This document shows positions 17,212-25,907 of a DNA stretch of 64,000 nt, in pieces. The notes beneath the pieces are model-generated. The model was not told where the DNA came from, did no database searches, and worked only from the letters and a program-made list of their open reading frames with translations. The translations under genes and the position numbers were made by a program. Source of the stretch: Variovorax boronicumulans (lineage in GTDB: Bacteria; Pseudomonadota; Gammaproteobacteria; Burkholderiales; Burkholderiaceae_C); the NCBI RefSeq assembly GCF_029892485.1, contig NZ_JARXVG010000004.1, positions 372,001 to 436,000 on the forward strand. The letters are read 5' to 3'. Numbering within the stretch: position 1 is the first letter of the stretch; every line of letters begins with the position of its first letter.

Positions 17212-18073
17212 GCCAGTGGCCGAGCACCATGCGCGACAACGCAGCGAACACGATGAAGATCACGATGCCGAGCAACGACACCAGCAGCAGCGCCGCGAAC
17301 ATCATCGGAATCTCGGTGCGGAAGCTCGATTCGAGGATGCGCGAGGCCAGCCCGGTTTCCTTGCCCGCCGTGCCCGCAGTGAACTCCGCCACCACCGCGC
17401 CGATCAGGCTCAGGCCGCCCGCGATCTTCAGGCCCGCCATGAAGTACGGCAGCGCGCTCGGCGCGAGCAAATAGCGGAAGGTCTGCCAAGGAGAGGCCTT
17501 GTAGAGCTGGAACAGGTCGCGCAGGTTGCTGTCCGCGCTCTTCAGGCCGATGACGGTGTTCGAGAGGATCGGAAAGAACGCCACGATCCACGCGCACAGC
17601 AAGAGCGCCGCGGTGGTGCTCGACACGTAGATCAGGATCAGCGGCGCGATCGCGATGATCGGCGTCACCTGCAGGATCACCGCGATCGGGAAGAGGCCGA
17701 TCTCCACCCACTTGAAGAGCGCGAAGGCAATGGCCAGCAGCACGCCGCCCACGATGGCCGCCAGCAGTGCGAGCAGCGTGAGCTTCACCGTGAACCAGAG
17801 CGCGCTGGAGAGCGTGTCCCAGTTGTCGAACAGCGTCTTCAGGATGAGCGAGGGCGCGGGCAGGATGTAGTGCGGGATGTTGTTGGCGCGCACCGTCCAT
17901 TCCCACACGAGCAGCAGCAGCGCGACGATGGCCGCGGGCACGACGATGCGCAGCAGCGATTCGCGACGGCGCAGCCGGTCTTCGTGCGCGCGCAGCGAGG
18001 CTTCGGAGGGCGCGACGTCGGCCGCGTCCAGCGGTGGCACGGCGGCAGCGGCGGACTCAGTGATCGATGTCAT
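17183..18073 (-). CDS. ABC transporter permease, SsuC/TauC-like
   Basis: A 296-residue inner-membrane permease of the nitrate/sulfonate/taurine type. There are about six hydrophobic helices, the first near residues 38-60. The EAA-type loop that contacts the ATPase lies in LYKASPWQTFRYLLAPSALPYFMAGLKIAGG. A long polar N-terminus precedes the first helix. The start overlaps the upstream ATPase gene by 17 bases and the end overlaps the FAD oxidoreductase start, so the three genes are tightly coupled. With the binding protein at 14428 it completes an importer. Confidence 0.87.
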   Translation of the reverse strand: MTSITESAAAAVPPLDAADVAPSEASLRAHEDRLRRRESLLRIVVPAAIVALLLLVWEWTVRANNIPHYILPAPSLILKTLFDNWDTLSSALWFTVKLTLLALLAAIVGGVLLAIAFALFKWVEIGLFPIAVILQVTPIIAIAPLILIYVSSTTAALLLCAWIVAFFPILSNTVIGLKSADSNLRDLFQLYKASPWQTFRYLLAPSALPYFMAGLKIAGGLSLIGAVVAEFTAGTAGKETGLASRILESSFRTEIPMMFAALLLVSLLGIVIFIVFAALSRMVLGHWHESEMRRER

Positions 18074-18854
18074 GCAGCGCTCCGTGCAGGGATTGCGACA
18101 CCGCCGTGCAGTGCGCGTTGTAGCGGCTCGAGGTGCGGAATTCCTCGCCGCGCGGATAGGGCTCGTCGATGCGGATCTCGTCGATCACGCGGCCCGGGCG
18201 CGCGGCCATCACCACGATGCGGTTCGACAGATACACCGATTCGTACACGCTGTGCGTGACGAACACCACCGAGAAGCGGTGCTCGCGCCAGATGGCGAGC
18301 AGGTCGTTGTTGAGCTTGATGCGCGTCATTTCATCGAGCGCAGCGAAGGGCTCGTCCATCAGCAGCAGGCGCGGGTGCGTGACCAGCGCGCGTGCGATCG
18401 ACACGCGCATCTTCATGCCGCCCGAGAGCTCGCGCGGGTACACATCGGCAAAGCGCGAGAGGCCGACCATCTCCAGCACCTGCTGCACCACGGGCGCCGC
18501 CGCATCGCGGCTCTGGCCGGCCAGCTTGAGCGGCAGCCACACGTTGTCGAACACCTTGGCCCAGGGCATGAGCGTGGGCTCCTGGAACACGAAGCCCAGG
18601 TCGCGGTCGCTCTGTGTCTTGCCGGTGTTGGCGCCGGACCAGTGCATGTCGCCCGAGCTGAGCCGGGTGAGGCCCGCGATGAGCCGCAGCGCCGTGCTCT
18701 TGCCGCAGCCCGAGGGGCCGAGGAAGCTGATGAAGTCGTGCTCGCCGATGTCCAGCGTCATGCCTTGCAGCGCGAGCGTGCCGTTGGCGAAACGCTTGCT
18801 GACGTGGCGCAGGCTGACCAGCGGCGGGGTAATGGATGGCGTGGTGCTTTCCAT
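18057..18854 (-). CDS. ABC transporter ATP-binding protein, SsuB/TauB-like
   Basis: A 265-residue ABC ATPase with a complete motif set: Walker A GPSGCGKST (about residues 46-54), Q-loop VFQEPTLMPW, signature LSGGMKMRVSIARAL, Walker B LLLMDEPFAALDE and H-loop VTHS. The substitution of MKM for the common QRQ after the signature is tolerated in this subfamily. The gene starts 14 bases after the creatininase-family gene and overlaps the permease. It energises the importer made with the permease at 17183 and the binding protein at 14428. Confidence 0.9.
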   Translation of the reverse strand: MESTTPSITPPLVSLRHVSKRFANGTLALQGMTLDIGEHDFISFLGPSGCGKSTALRLIAGLTRLSSGDMHWSGANTGKTQSDRDLGFVFQEPTLMPWAKVFDNVWLPLKLAGQSRDAAAPVVQQVLEMVGLSRFADVYPRELSGGMKMRVSIARALVTHPRLLLMDEPFAALDEMTRIKLNNDLLAIWREHRFSVVFVTHSVYESVYLSNRIVVMAARPGRVIDEIRIDEPYPRGEEFRTSSRYNAHCTAVSQSLHGALHDIDH

Positions 18855-18868
18855 GGTGGTGCGCGAGC

Positions 18869-19690
18869 CTAGCGCCAGGCGGGTTCGTTGGCGAGGCGCG
18901 ACAGCGGGAAGCGGTCCACCTCGTGCAGCAGCTCGACGAAGCGCCGGCCCACGTGGTCGAGCACCGCCGCGCCCTTCTCGGCGGTGGCGCGCGTGGCATC
19001 GCCGGCCGCGCCCGAGGGGTTGATGTCGTGCATCTGCCAGCCGAGCTTGCCGCTGGGGGTGATCGAGAGGAATTTGTTTTCTTCGGCCAACTGCTCGGTC
19101 ATGGAGCTGAAGTTCTGGAACTGGTCGCGCCGCACGTAGTCGGGCGTGAGGTGCAGCATCACCGAGCTTTCGAGGTCGCCCGCGTGAATGCCGTGCTTGC
19201 CCTCGTGCGCGGTGAACAGGCCCTCGGGCAGGCCCAGCGTGTACCAGTTGGCGGCGACGACCATCATGTCGTGCTCCTCGCGCAGGTCGCGTGCCACGAT
19301 GTCCATCACGCTCATCTGGCCGCCATGGCTGTTGTAGAGCACGAGCTTGCGCACGCCGGCCTTGGCGACGCAGGCACCGATGTCCTTCCACAGCGAGATC
19401 AGCGTGTTCGCCGACACCGTGAGCGTGCCCGGGTAGCGCGAGTGCTCGTTGCTCTTGCCGTAGGGCACGGTGGGCAGAAACAGCACGGGCAGGTCGTCGG
19501 GAATGTGCGGAAGCGTGGCGCGCACCATGCCGTCGATGGTGGCGGTGTCGGTCGACATCGGCAGGTGCGGCCCGTGCTGCTCGGTGGCGCCCACCGGCAG
19601 CACGGCGATGAGCCGTTCGCGGTCCAGGCGGGAGAACTCTTCGCTGGTCAGGTCGGACCAGAAGCGGCTGCGCAGTGTGGGCGGATTCAT
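18869..19690 (-). CDS. creatininase family hydrolase
   Basis: A 273-residue member of the creatininase/MftE family of metal amidohydrolases. Metal-site segments are visible: LPVGATEQHGPHLPMSTD (about residues 30-47), the region YGKSNEHSRYPGTLTV, NSHGGQ (about 119-124) and GIHAGDLESSVML (about 165). All four are characteristic. The family opens cyclic amides (creatinine) or removes formyl or amide groups, so the true substrate cannot be read from sequence. It is the first gene of the leftward cluster and is preceded by the RutR-like palindrome, which suggests that its substrate is imported by the following ABC genes. Confidence 0.86.
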   Translation of the reverse strand: MNPPTLRSRFWSDLTSEEFSRLDRERLIAVLPVGATEQHGPHLPMSTDTATIDGMVRATLPHIPDDLPVLFLPTVPYGKSNEHSRYPGTLTVSANTLISLWKDIGACVAKAGVRKLVLYNSHGGQMSVMDIVARDLREEHDMMVVAANWYTLGLPEGLFTAHEGKHGIHAGDLESSVMLHLTPDYVRRDQFQNFSSMTEQLAEENKFLSITPSGKLGWQMHDINPSGAAGDATRATAEKGAAVLDHVGRRFVELLHEVDRFPLSRLANEPAWR

Positions 19691-19732
19691 CGGGGCATAC
19701 CTCGTGACGAGACGGCGCGATGATGGCCTAAA

Positions 19733-19748
19733 TTATCCGATCGGTCAA
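19733..19748. promoter_or_regulatory. candidate RutR-type operator before the creatininase cluster
   Basis: On the minus strand the sequence reads TTGACCGATCGGATAA. Compared with the Escherichia coli RutR consensus TTGACCANNTGGTCAA, it matches the whole left half-site TTGACC and GG plus AA of the right half. It lies 43 bases upstream of the first gene of a cluster that ends in a RutR-like regulator gene. TTGACC may also act as a -35 element. Confidence 0.5.
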
Positions 19749-19836
19749 AAAAAGTGGCTCGGCACTTACCCGTACGCCTGAGGCAATCGGTTTGCCCGTG
19801 CGGCAAATCAGACGAGCTGGATGAATCCAGGCGCCC

Positions 19837-21462
19837 TCAGCGCCGCACGATGTACCGCGTGACCACCGGCTGCGTCTCGCCGATGTGGAACGCCAGCCGC
19901 CGCTCCCGCAGCGCCATGTCGCTGGCCGTCGCGCGATTGAAGCGGCGCAGGTGGTCGGTCCACGTCTCGTCCACGATCTGCTCCACGTAGCGGCTGGGCT
20001 GCGCGATGTCGTGCAGCAGCTCCCAGCCGATGGCGCCCTGGCTCAGGCGCGCGCGGCGCGTCTGCTGCATGACGATGTGGAAGGCCGCGGCGCGCGCCGG
20101 CTCGATCAGGTATTCGACCGTGATCACCACGCGGCCTTCTTCCTGCGGCGCCTCGGCCGGTGGGCCGGCGGCCCAGCCGGCTTCGGCGGGGCTGGTGTCG
20201 TCCTCGCCGGTCACGTCGGTCACGAAGCGCAGGGCCAGGAGCATCAACAGCGTGCCGCTCACGGCGGCCACCGCGAGGCTCAGGTTCAGCGCCGTGACGG
20301 TCGCCACCTGGCCCCAGATCGCCGCGCCAATCGCGCTCGCGCCCATGATGGCCATCTGGTACATCGACATGCCGCGCGCCCGCACCCAGTCGGGCAATGC
20401 GAGCTGCGCCGACACCGAGAGCGAATTGGCCACCGTGATCCACGCCATGCCGCCGAAGAACATCGCCGGCACCGCGACCCAGGCATTGGGCGCAAAGGCC
20501 ATCACGGCCGTGGCGCCCGACTGCAGCAGCGTGCCGCGCAGCACCAGCTGGTCGCGCCCCAGTGCCTGGCGCAGCCGCGGCAAGAACAGCACCGCGACGA
20601 TCGCGCCCGAGCCCATCGCGGCCAGCAGCAGCGTGAAGGTACCCGCATCGCCGCCCTTCAAGTTGCGCGCCAGCAGCGGCAGCAATGCGAGCAGCGCCGT
20701 CGAGTGGAAGAAGAAGATCGAAATGCGCGTGAGCACCGCCCGCATGCGCTGCGACTGCCGCACGAACTGCACGCCTACGCGCATCGCGCTGATGAGCTTT
20801 TCGCGCCCCAGCGGATTGGGCGTGTGCTCGCGCCGCCAGCGCAGCACCACGAAGCCCGAAGCCACCGACAGCACCGCATTGAGCGCGAACACCCAGATGG
20901 TTCCCGCGCTCGCGATCAGCATGCCGGCCGTGAGCGGGCCGATGATGCGCGAGGCGTTCATCGCGATGCCGTTCAGCCCCAGCGCCGCCGGCAGCTGCGG
21001 GCGCGGCACCAGCTCGGGCACGATGGCCGAGAACACCGGCCAGCGCAGCGCGAGGCCAATGCCGTTGGCGAAGGTGAGCGCGAGCAGCAGCGGCGCGGTC
21101 ATCAGGTCGAGCGCCAGCGCCGCGCACAGCACGATGGCCGTGCCGGCCAGCCAGAACTGCGTGGCCACCAGCCAGCGCCGGCGGTCGAGGATGTCGGCGA
21201 GCGCACCGCTCGGAAGGCCCAGCAGGAAGACGGGCAGCGTGGAAGCCGACTGCACCAGCGCGACCCAGATCGGCGAGGTGGTCAGCGAGGTCATCATCCA
21301 CGCCGCGGCCACATCGTTCATCCACATGCAGATGTTGGCGATGAGCCAGGTGCTCCACAGCATGCGGAACACGGGGAGCTTCAGGGGCTCGAGCGCCGCG
21401 AACTTCGAGGGTTGCGGCCGCGTGGGCGGAAGGGGTGTCTCTTCGGTCGTTATGGGTGGCAT
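19837..21462 (-). CDS. MFS exporter (MFS_3/EntS-like) fused to a C-terminal ABM-like domain
   Basis: A 541-residue two-part protein. Residues about 25-420 form a 12-helix major facilitator of the MFS_3 (DUF894, enterobactin-exporter-like) type, starting [19 protein letters not shown] and including [19 protein letters not shown]. Residues about 445-541 are soluble and resemble a dimeric alpha/beta-barrel of the antibiotic biosynthesis monooxygenase type ([17 protein letters not shown], later [12 protein letters not shown]). The fusion recurs in this transporter family, but the function of the soluble part is unclear. It stands alone, with no neighbouring biosynthetic genes. Substrate unknown; efflux is the family expectation. 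Confidence 0.82.
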   Translation of the reverse strand: MPPITTEETPLPPTRPQPSKFAALEPLKLPVFRMLWSTWLIANICMWMNDVAAAWMMTSLTTSPIWVALVQSASTLPVFLLGLPSGALADILDRRRWLVATQFWLAGTAIVLCAALALDLMTAPLLLALTFANGIGLALRWPVFSAIVPELVPRPQLPAALGLNGIAMNASRIIGPLTAGMLIASAGTIWVFALNAVLSVASGFVVLRWRREHTPNPLGREKLISAMRVGVQFVRQSQRMRAVLTRISIFFFHSTALLALLPLLARNLKGGDAGTFTLLLAAMGSGAIVAVLFLPRLRQALGRDQLVLRGTLLQSGATAVMAFAPNAWVAVPAMFFGGMAWITVANSLSVSAQLALPDWVRARGMSMYQMAIMGASAIGAAIWGQVATVTALNLSLAVAAVSGTLLMLLALRFVTDVTGEDDTSPAEAGWAAGPPAEAPQEEGRVVITVEYLIEPARAAAFHIVMQQTRRARLSQGAIGWELLHDIAQPSRYVEQIVDETWTDHLRRFNRATASDMALRERRLAFHIGETQPVVTRYIVRR

Positions 21463-21494
21463 GTGGCGCTATTGTGGCGCGCGGTTTTTTTGCT

Positions 21495-22265
21495 TCAACC
21501 GCGGTCGCTGCGGGCGAGGCGGTGTTCGAGTCGTCGCAGCATCGTCGTCAGCACCAGCGTCATGACCCAGTAGACGACCGAGATCGCCAGGTACGGCTCC
21601 CAGTAGCGCGCATACGCACCGGCCACGGTGCGTGCCGCGTAGGCCAGCTCGGCCAGGCCGATGGCGGAGACCAGCGAGGTGTCTTTCAGCAGCGCGATCG
21701 CGTTGTTGCCCAGCGGCGGCAGCATGCGCCGAAAGGCCTGCGGCAGCACCACGTAGCGCATCACCTGCGCGGGCGAGAAACCGATCGAGCGGCCCGCATC
21801 GAACTGCCCGCGAGAGATCGACTGGATGCCCGCGCGGAACACCTCCGAGATGTATGCCGCCGAGTTGAGCGTGAGCGCCACCACGCCCGAGATGAGCGCG
21901 CCGTGCTCCTGCTTCAAGGTGCGCGCGAGCTCACCGTCGATGAGGATGCCGCTGGTCGGATGGATGAACACCGGCATCACCGCGAAGTGGATGAGCAGGA
22001 TCTGCACGAACAGCGGCGTGCCCCGGAAGAAGCTCACGTACACCGTGGCCGGCCAACGCAGGAAGAAGCGCGCGACCCAGGTCCATGGCGCATGGCGCGG
22101 CTGCGCCAGGCGCGCGAGCGCCAGGCACAGGCCCCAGCTCGAACCCAGCAGCACGCACACCACCGTCATGCGCAGCGTCATCCAGGCGCCTTGCCAGAAC
22201 AGGTCCTTGTATTCGACCAGGATGTCCCAGCGGAACCATCCAAAGAGAAGGATCGGTTGCTCCAT
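21495..22265 (-). CDS. polar amino acid ABC transporter permease
   Basis: A 256-residue HisM/GlnP-type permease. It has four to five hydrophobic helices, the family segment FFRGTPLFVQILLIHF, and the EAA loop region in FRAGIQSISRGQFDAGRSIGFSPAQVMRYVVLPQAFRRMLPP. The ATG at 22265 was chosen because AAGG lies 8 bases upstream; ATG 22271 is also possible. It lies about 85 bases after the co-oriented binding-protein gene. No ATPase gene is adjacent, so the pair must use an ATPase encoded elsewhere. The insertion between helices 2 and 3 (PVFIHPTSGILIDGE) is longer than in many members. Confidence 0.85.
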   Translation of the reverse strand: MEQPILLFGWFRWDILVEYKDLFWQGAWMTLRMTVVCVLLGSSWGLCLALARLAQPRHAPWTWVARFFLRWPATVYVSFFRGTPLFVQILLIHFAVMPVFIHPTSGILIDGELARTLKQEHGALISGVVALTLNSAAYISEVFRAGIQSISRGQFDAGRSIGFSPAQVMRYVVLPQAFRRMLPPLGNNAIALLKDTSLVSAIGLAELAYAARTVAGAYARYWEPYLAISVVYWVMTLVLTTMLRRLEHRLARSDRG

Positions 22266-22350
22266 ATTCATCGCCTTCGCGTCATCACTCTCGAAAAAAC
22301 AAACGGCCGCTTCGAGGGCGGCCGTGATCGGGTCACAGGTGCCGTGCGGC

Positions 22351-23124
22351 TCAGCGCACGTTCGGGTCCTTGTTGAACCACTTCTTGTAGATCGTGACGT
22401 AGCTGCCGTCGGCACGCACTGCGGCCAGGCCGGCGGTGAGCTTGTCGAGCAGCGCCTTGTCGCCCTTCTTCACGACGATGCCGAAGCCTTCTTCGGGGAA
22501 GGACTTGTCGTCGACGGTCTTCAGGTCGGGGTTCTGCGCCACGCGATAGGCAATGACGCCGTTGTCGCCCATGGCCGCATCCACGCCGCCGCCGGCCAGC
22601 TCCGAAATGATGAGCGGCGTGCTCTCGAAGCGGCGGATGTCGGGGCTGGTCTTGCCGAACTCGCGCGAGGCGATGTCGTCGGCGGTGGAAGCGCTCACCA
22701 CCGCGATCTTCTTGCCGGCCAGGTCCTTCAGCGAAGTGACCTTGCTGTTCTTCGGCAGCGCGATCAGCTGGCGGGCCGCGAAGTACGGCGGCGTGAAGTC
22801 GTAGCTCTGCTTTCGCTTCTCGTTGATGGTCACGCCCGAGATCACGAGGTCGACGTCGCCGTTGTTCAGCGCGCCGAAGATGCCGGTGAAGGGCGTGTTG
22901 ACGATCTTGATCTTCAGGCCCTGCTGCCTGGCGATGGCGTTGATGATGTCGATGTCGAAGCCGACGATCTGCTTGTCCTTGTTCTCGAAGGCGAAGGGCG
23001 CGTAGGTGGCGCTGGAGGCCACGACGAGTTCGCGGTTCGGTGTCTGGGCCTGGGCGCCGAAGGCGAGCGTGGCGGCTGCAAGGCCAACAAGGCCGGAAGC
23101 CAGGGCGCGGCGGATGGGGTTCAT
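22351..23124 (-). CDS. polar amino acid ABC transporter substrate-binding protein
   Basis: A 257-residue periplasmic binding protein of the family 3 (glutamine/basic amino acid) type. A signal peptide ends near FGAQAQTP. The mature part has the family pattern ATYAPFAFENKDKQIVGFDIDIINAIA and the second-lobe motif VTINEKRKQSYDFTPPYF. It ends with YKKWFNKDPNVR. The start at 23124 yields the signal peptide and has GAGG upstream; the ATG 12 codons earlier adds an unlikely polar leader. Its gene precedes the permease gene. The ligand is probably a polar amino acid, but the specificity residues cannot be read with confidence. Confidence 0.87.
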   Translation of the reverse strand: MNPIRRALASGLVGLAAATLAFGAQAQTPNRELVVASSATYAPFAFENKDKQIVGFDIDIINAIARQQGLKIKIVNTPFTGIFGALNNGDVDLVISGVTINEKRKQSYDFTPPYFAARQLIALPKNSKVTSLKDLAGKKIAVVSASTADDIASREFGKTSPDIRRFESTPLIISELAGGGVDAAMGDNGVIAYRVAQNPDLKTVDDKSFPEEGFGIVVKKGDKALLDKLTAGLAAVRADGSYVTIYKKWFNKDPNVR

Positions 23125-23317
23125 TCGAGGGTCCTCTTTGTCCGCGGTGGCGGGATGCATGTGGTGGGCGGGGATTTTAGGCTTGCGCTATCGCACCACC
23201 CGCACGGAGCGTGCCAGGCGCGCGCTAACTAAGGTTCTCCGGGAGAGCGCGTGGGCATAGCGCGGCGACCGTGGCTTGCTGACTAGCATCCGGGGCATCC
23301 CCATCCAGGAGCCTCGC

Positions 23318-25003
23318 ATGACCCAGCGGTTCGCCCTTTCTTCACTTCTTTTCGGCATCGGCCTCGCATGCGGCACCGCGGGCGCGCTGGCGGCCGACCC
23401 GGCGCCGCGCTTTGATCCGCAGCGCCTGTCGCAGATCGTGAAGACCATCTCGGGCGACGACTTCGAGGGCCGCGCGCCGGCCACGGCGGCGGAGGCCAGG
23501 ACGGTCGACTATCTCGTCGCCCAGTTCAAGGCCGCAGGCCTCGTGCCCGGCGGAGACCTCGAAGGCGGCAAGCGCGGCTGGACGCAGTCGGTGCCGCTGG
23601 TGAAGACCGAGTTCCGCGGCACGCCGCAACTCACGCTGCAGGTCGGCACGCAGCGCGATGCGCTGGTGCAGGGCGAGCAGATCGCGGTGCGCGCCGCGCT
23701 CGACGGCTCGACGTCCGTCTCGATCCAGCAGGCGCCGCTGGTCTTCGTGGGCTATGGCGTGAGCGCGCCTGAACGGCGCTGGGACGACTACAAGGGCGTC
23801 GACCTCAAGGGCAAGATCGCCGTGGTCCTGGTGAACGACCCCGACTTCGAAGCTGGTGATGGCGTCAGTGGCGACTTCGGCGGCAAGGCGATGACCTACT
23901 ACGGCCGCTGGACCTACAAGTTCGAGGAGGCCGCGCGTCGCGGCGCACTGGGCGTGCTGATCGTGCACGAGACCGCGCCCGCCGCCTATGGCTGGGCCAC
24001 GGTCAAGAACTCCAACACCGCGACCATGCTCGACATCGAGCGCGATCAGCCCGCCGCGGTGCATCCGAAGCTGGAGGCCTGGATCCAGCGCGACGTGGCG
24101 GTCGAGCTGCTGCGCCGCGCGGGCCTGGATTTCGAGGCGCAGAAGAAACTCGCGCAGACGCGCGAGTTCCAGCCGCAAGTGCTCAAGGACGCGAGCTTCT
24201 CGGCCGAGTACGCGATAGCGCGCGAGGTGATCGTCTCGAAGAACGTGGTCGGCCGCGTCGAAGGCAGCAAGCGCCCCGGCGAAACGGTGATCTACAGCGC
24301 CCACTGGGACCACCTGGGCGTGGGCGCGCCCGATGCCAAGGGCGACAGGATCTACAACGGCGCGGTCGACAACGGCACCGGCCTCGCCGCGCTCATCGAG
24401 ATGGGCCGGGCCTTCGCAAGCGCGCCGAAGAAGCCCGAGCGCTCCGTCGTCTTCCTTGCTGTGACCGCCGAGGAGCGCGGCCTGCTGGGCTCCGAGTTCT
24501 ACGGCGCCAAGCCGCTGTATCCGCTGGCGAAGACCGTGGCCGTGATCAACATGGACGCCTTGAGTCCCGAAGGCCCGGCACGCAACTTCAGCACCTCGGG
24601 CAGTGCCGTCTCGCAGCTGCAGGATCTGCTGGTCGAACAGGCCAAGGGCTTTGGCCTCGCCTACGCGCCGGACCCGCACCCTGAGGCCGGCTACTTCTTC
24701 CGCTCCGACCATTTCTCGTTCGCCAAGCGCGGCGTGCCGGCGCTGTCGTTCGCTTCAGGCAACGATTGGGTGGAGGGCGGCCTCGCCGCCGGCGAAGCGT
24801 CCGCCAAGGCCTACACCGCCGAGCGCTACCACCAGCCGGCCGACGAATGGCGTGCCGACTGGTCCTTCACCGGCATGGCGCACGACTTGCCGCTGCTTTA
24901 TCGCGTGGGCGAGACGCTGGCGAACAGCAAGCGCTGGCCCGAGTGGGGACAAGGGTCGGAGTTCCGCGCGACGCGCGAGGCGAGCCGCGGCGAGCGGCGC
25001 TGA
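23318..25003 (+). CDS. secreted M28 family metallopeptidase
   Basis: A 561-residue exported peptidase with a signal peptide ending about GALAADPA. A PA-type insert domain (about 110-270) precedes the M28 zinc-peptidase core. Metal and catalytic residues are visible in YSAHWDHLGVG (His, Asp), the bridging Asp in AVDNGTGLAALIE, the Glu pair in TAEERGLLGSEFY, the Asp of NMDAL and the His of RSDHFSFAKRGVPAL. All ligands look intact. AGGAG six bases before ATG 23318 fixes the start. M28 proteins act as aminopeptidases or cyclotransferase-like enzymes; the substrate here is unknown. It is divergent from the amino acid binding-protein gene, consistent with peptide use. Confidence 0.87.
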   Translation: MTQRFALSSLLFGIGLACGTAGALAADPAPRFDPQRLSQIVKTISGDDFEGRAPATAAEARTVDYLVAQFKAAGLVPGGDLEGGKRGWTQSVPLVKTEFRGTPQLTLQVGTQRDALVQGEQIAVRAALDGSTSVSIQQAPLVFVGYGVSAPERRWDDYKGVDLKGKIAVVLVNDPDFEAGDGVSGDFGGKAMTYYGRWTYKFEEAARRGALGVLIVHETAPAAYGWATVKNSNTATMLDIERDQPAAVHPKLEAWIQRDVAVELLRRAGLDFEAQKKLAQTREFQPQVLKDASFSAEYAIAREVIVSKNVVGRVEGSKRPGETVIYSAHWDHLGVGAPDAKGDRIYNGAVDNGTGLAALIEMGRAFASAPKKPERSVVFLAVTAEERGLLGSEFYGAKPLYPLAKTVAVINMDALSPEGPARNFSTSGSAVSQLQDLLVEQAKGFGLAYAPDPHPEAGYFFRSDHFSFAKRGVPALSFASGNDWVEGGLAAGEASAKAYTAERYHQPADEWRADWSFTGMAHDLPLLYRVGETLANSKRWPEWGQGSEFRATREASRGERR

Positions 25004-25020
25004 TCTGGCTTCTTTCTGCT

Positions 25021-25851
25021 TCAGCGACCGAAGAGGAGGTAGAGCGCGATCAGCGCGACCACGACGGCGCCGATCAACTTGTTCTTCCAGCGGCTCGGGG
25101 CAGGCCCTGAAGTGGAGGACGACGTCCAGGTGAACGTTCGCGTCTGCGAGGCGGAAGACGGCGGCACCGCGAACGGCATGGACGGCAAGGCAGTCGTCGA
25201 CGAAGACGACGTGGTGCTGAAGTCCATCGAATCGAGCGAGAACGTCGTCGAGGTCGACGTCACGCGCGTCGTGGTCTTCGCGCCGTCGATGCGGGCGATG
25301 GCGTCCGCGACGATGTCGGTGTGCGACGTGCGGCCGGCCAGCGCCTTCAATTCGTCCTCGCTCAGCGCGCCCGACCGGAGCACCGTCCAGGCGAGCGTGG
25401 CGGGCAGCGAGTCGGGCGCGGCCCAGCCCTCCTGGTGGGTGGGCAGCATCGAGAGGCTGTGGGCGTGCTGCGCTGCGTCGATCAACTGCAGGTTCAGCAA
25501 CTGATCGAGCGCGTTGGCGCTGACGCCGTCGTGCACGCGGCGGTCGAGCAGGCGGATGTGCAGTTGCGCCCAGGGCGGCAGGGGGAATTCGCCGCTGATG
25601 AGGTCGGTGGCTTCGGAGACGATGGCCTGGGCTTCATTCTCCTGGCCTGGCGCGGCGCGGGCGGGGAGGTCGGCGAGTTGCGCTTGCGGAACGAACTCGC
25701 GGGCGACGACCCAGGCCAGCGCTTCGGCCGGGGTGCGGAACAGGGCGTTGGGTAGCTCCGGATCGTTGGTGGCGGCCGCGTGTTCGGCGTCGGTGAGCAG
25801 GCAGATTTGCTGCAGATGGTCCAGTGCCCGGCGGCTGGGGTCGAGATTCAT
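25021..25851 (-). CDS. tail-anchored protein with a duplicated helical module (function unknown)
   Basis: A 276-residue protein I do not recognise. Two similar helical modules are visible: TPAEALAWVVAREFVPQAQLADLPARA (about residues 40-66) and SLPATLAWTVLRSGALSEDELKALAGRT (about 150-177). A Ser/Thr-rich linker (about 195-250, with runs such as STSTTF and TTSSSSTT) follows. The protein ends in RWKNKLIGAVVVALIALYLLFGR, a single hydrophobic helix at the very C-terminus. The layout suggests a cytoplasmic protein anchored by its tail. ATG 25851 has GGGAG upstream. It is convergent with the M28 gene and co-oriented with nothing obvious. No function is proposed. Confidence 0.7.
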   Translation of the reverse strand: MNLDPSRRALDHLQQICLLTDAEHAAATNDPELPNALFRTPAEALAWVVAREFVPQAQLADLPARAAPGQENEAQAIVSEATDLISGEFPLPPWAQLHIRLLDRRVHDGVSANALDQLLNLQLIDAAQHAHSLSMLPTHQEGWAAPDSLPATLAWTVLRSGALSEDELKALAGRTSHTDIVADAIARIDGAKTTTRVTSTSTTFSLDSMDFSTTSSSSTTALPSMPFAVPPSSASQTRTFTWTSSSTSGPAPSRWKNKLIGAVVVALIALYLLFGR

Positions 25852-25907
25852 GCGGCTCCCTCTTCTTGTCTCGGTGATGGCCGGATGCTCGCACACTGGC
25901 CGCGCCG

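Noticed and set aside
19785..19836. TTTGCC-GCACG-GGCAAA and CTGGA-TTCA-TCCAG hairpins as terminators of the MFS gene
   Set aside because: The stems are short and no T-run follows on the minus strand; the signal is too weak to annotate.
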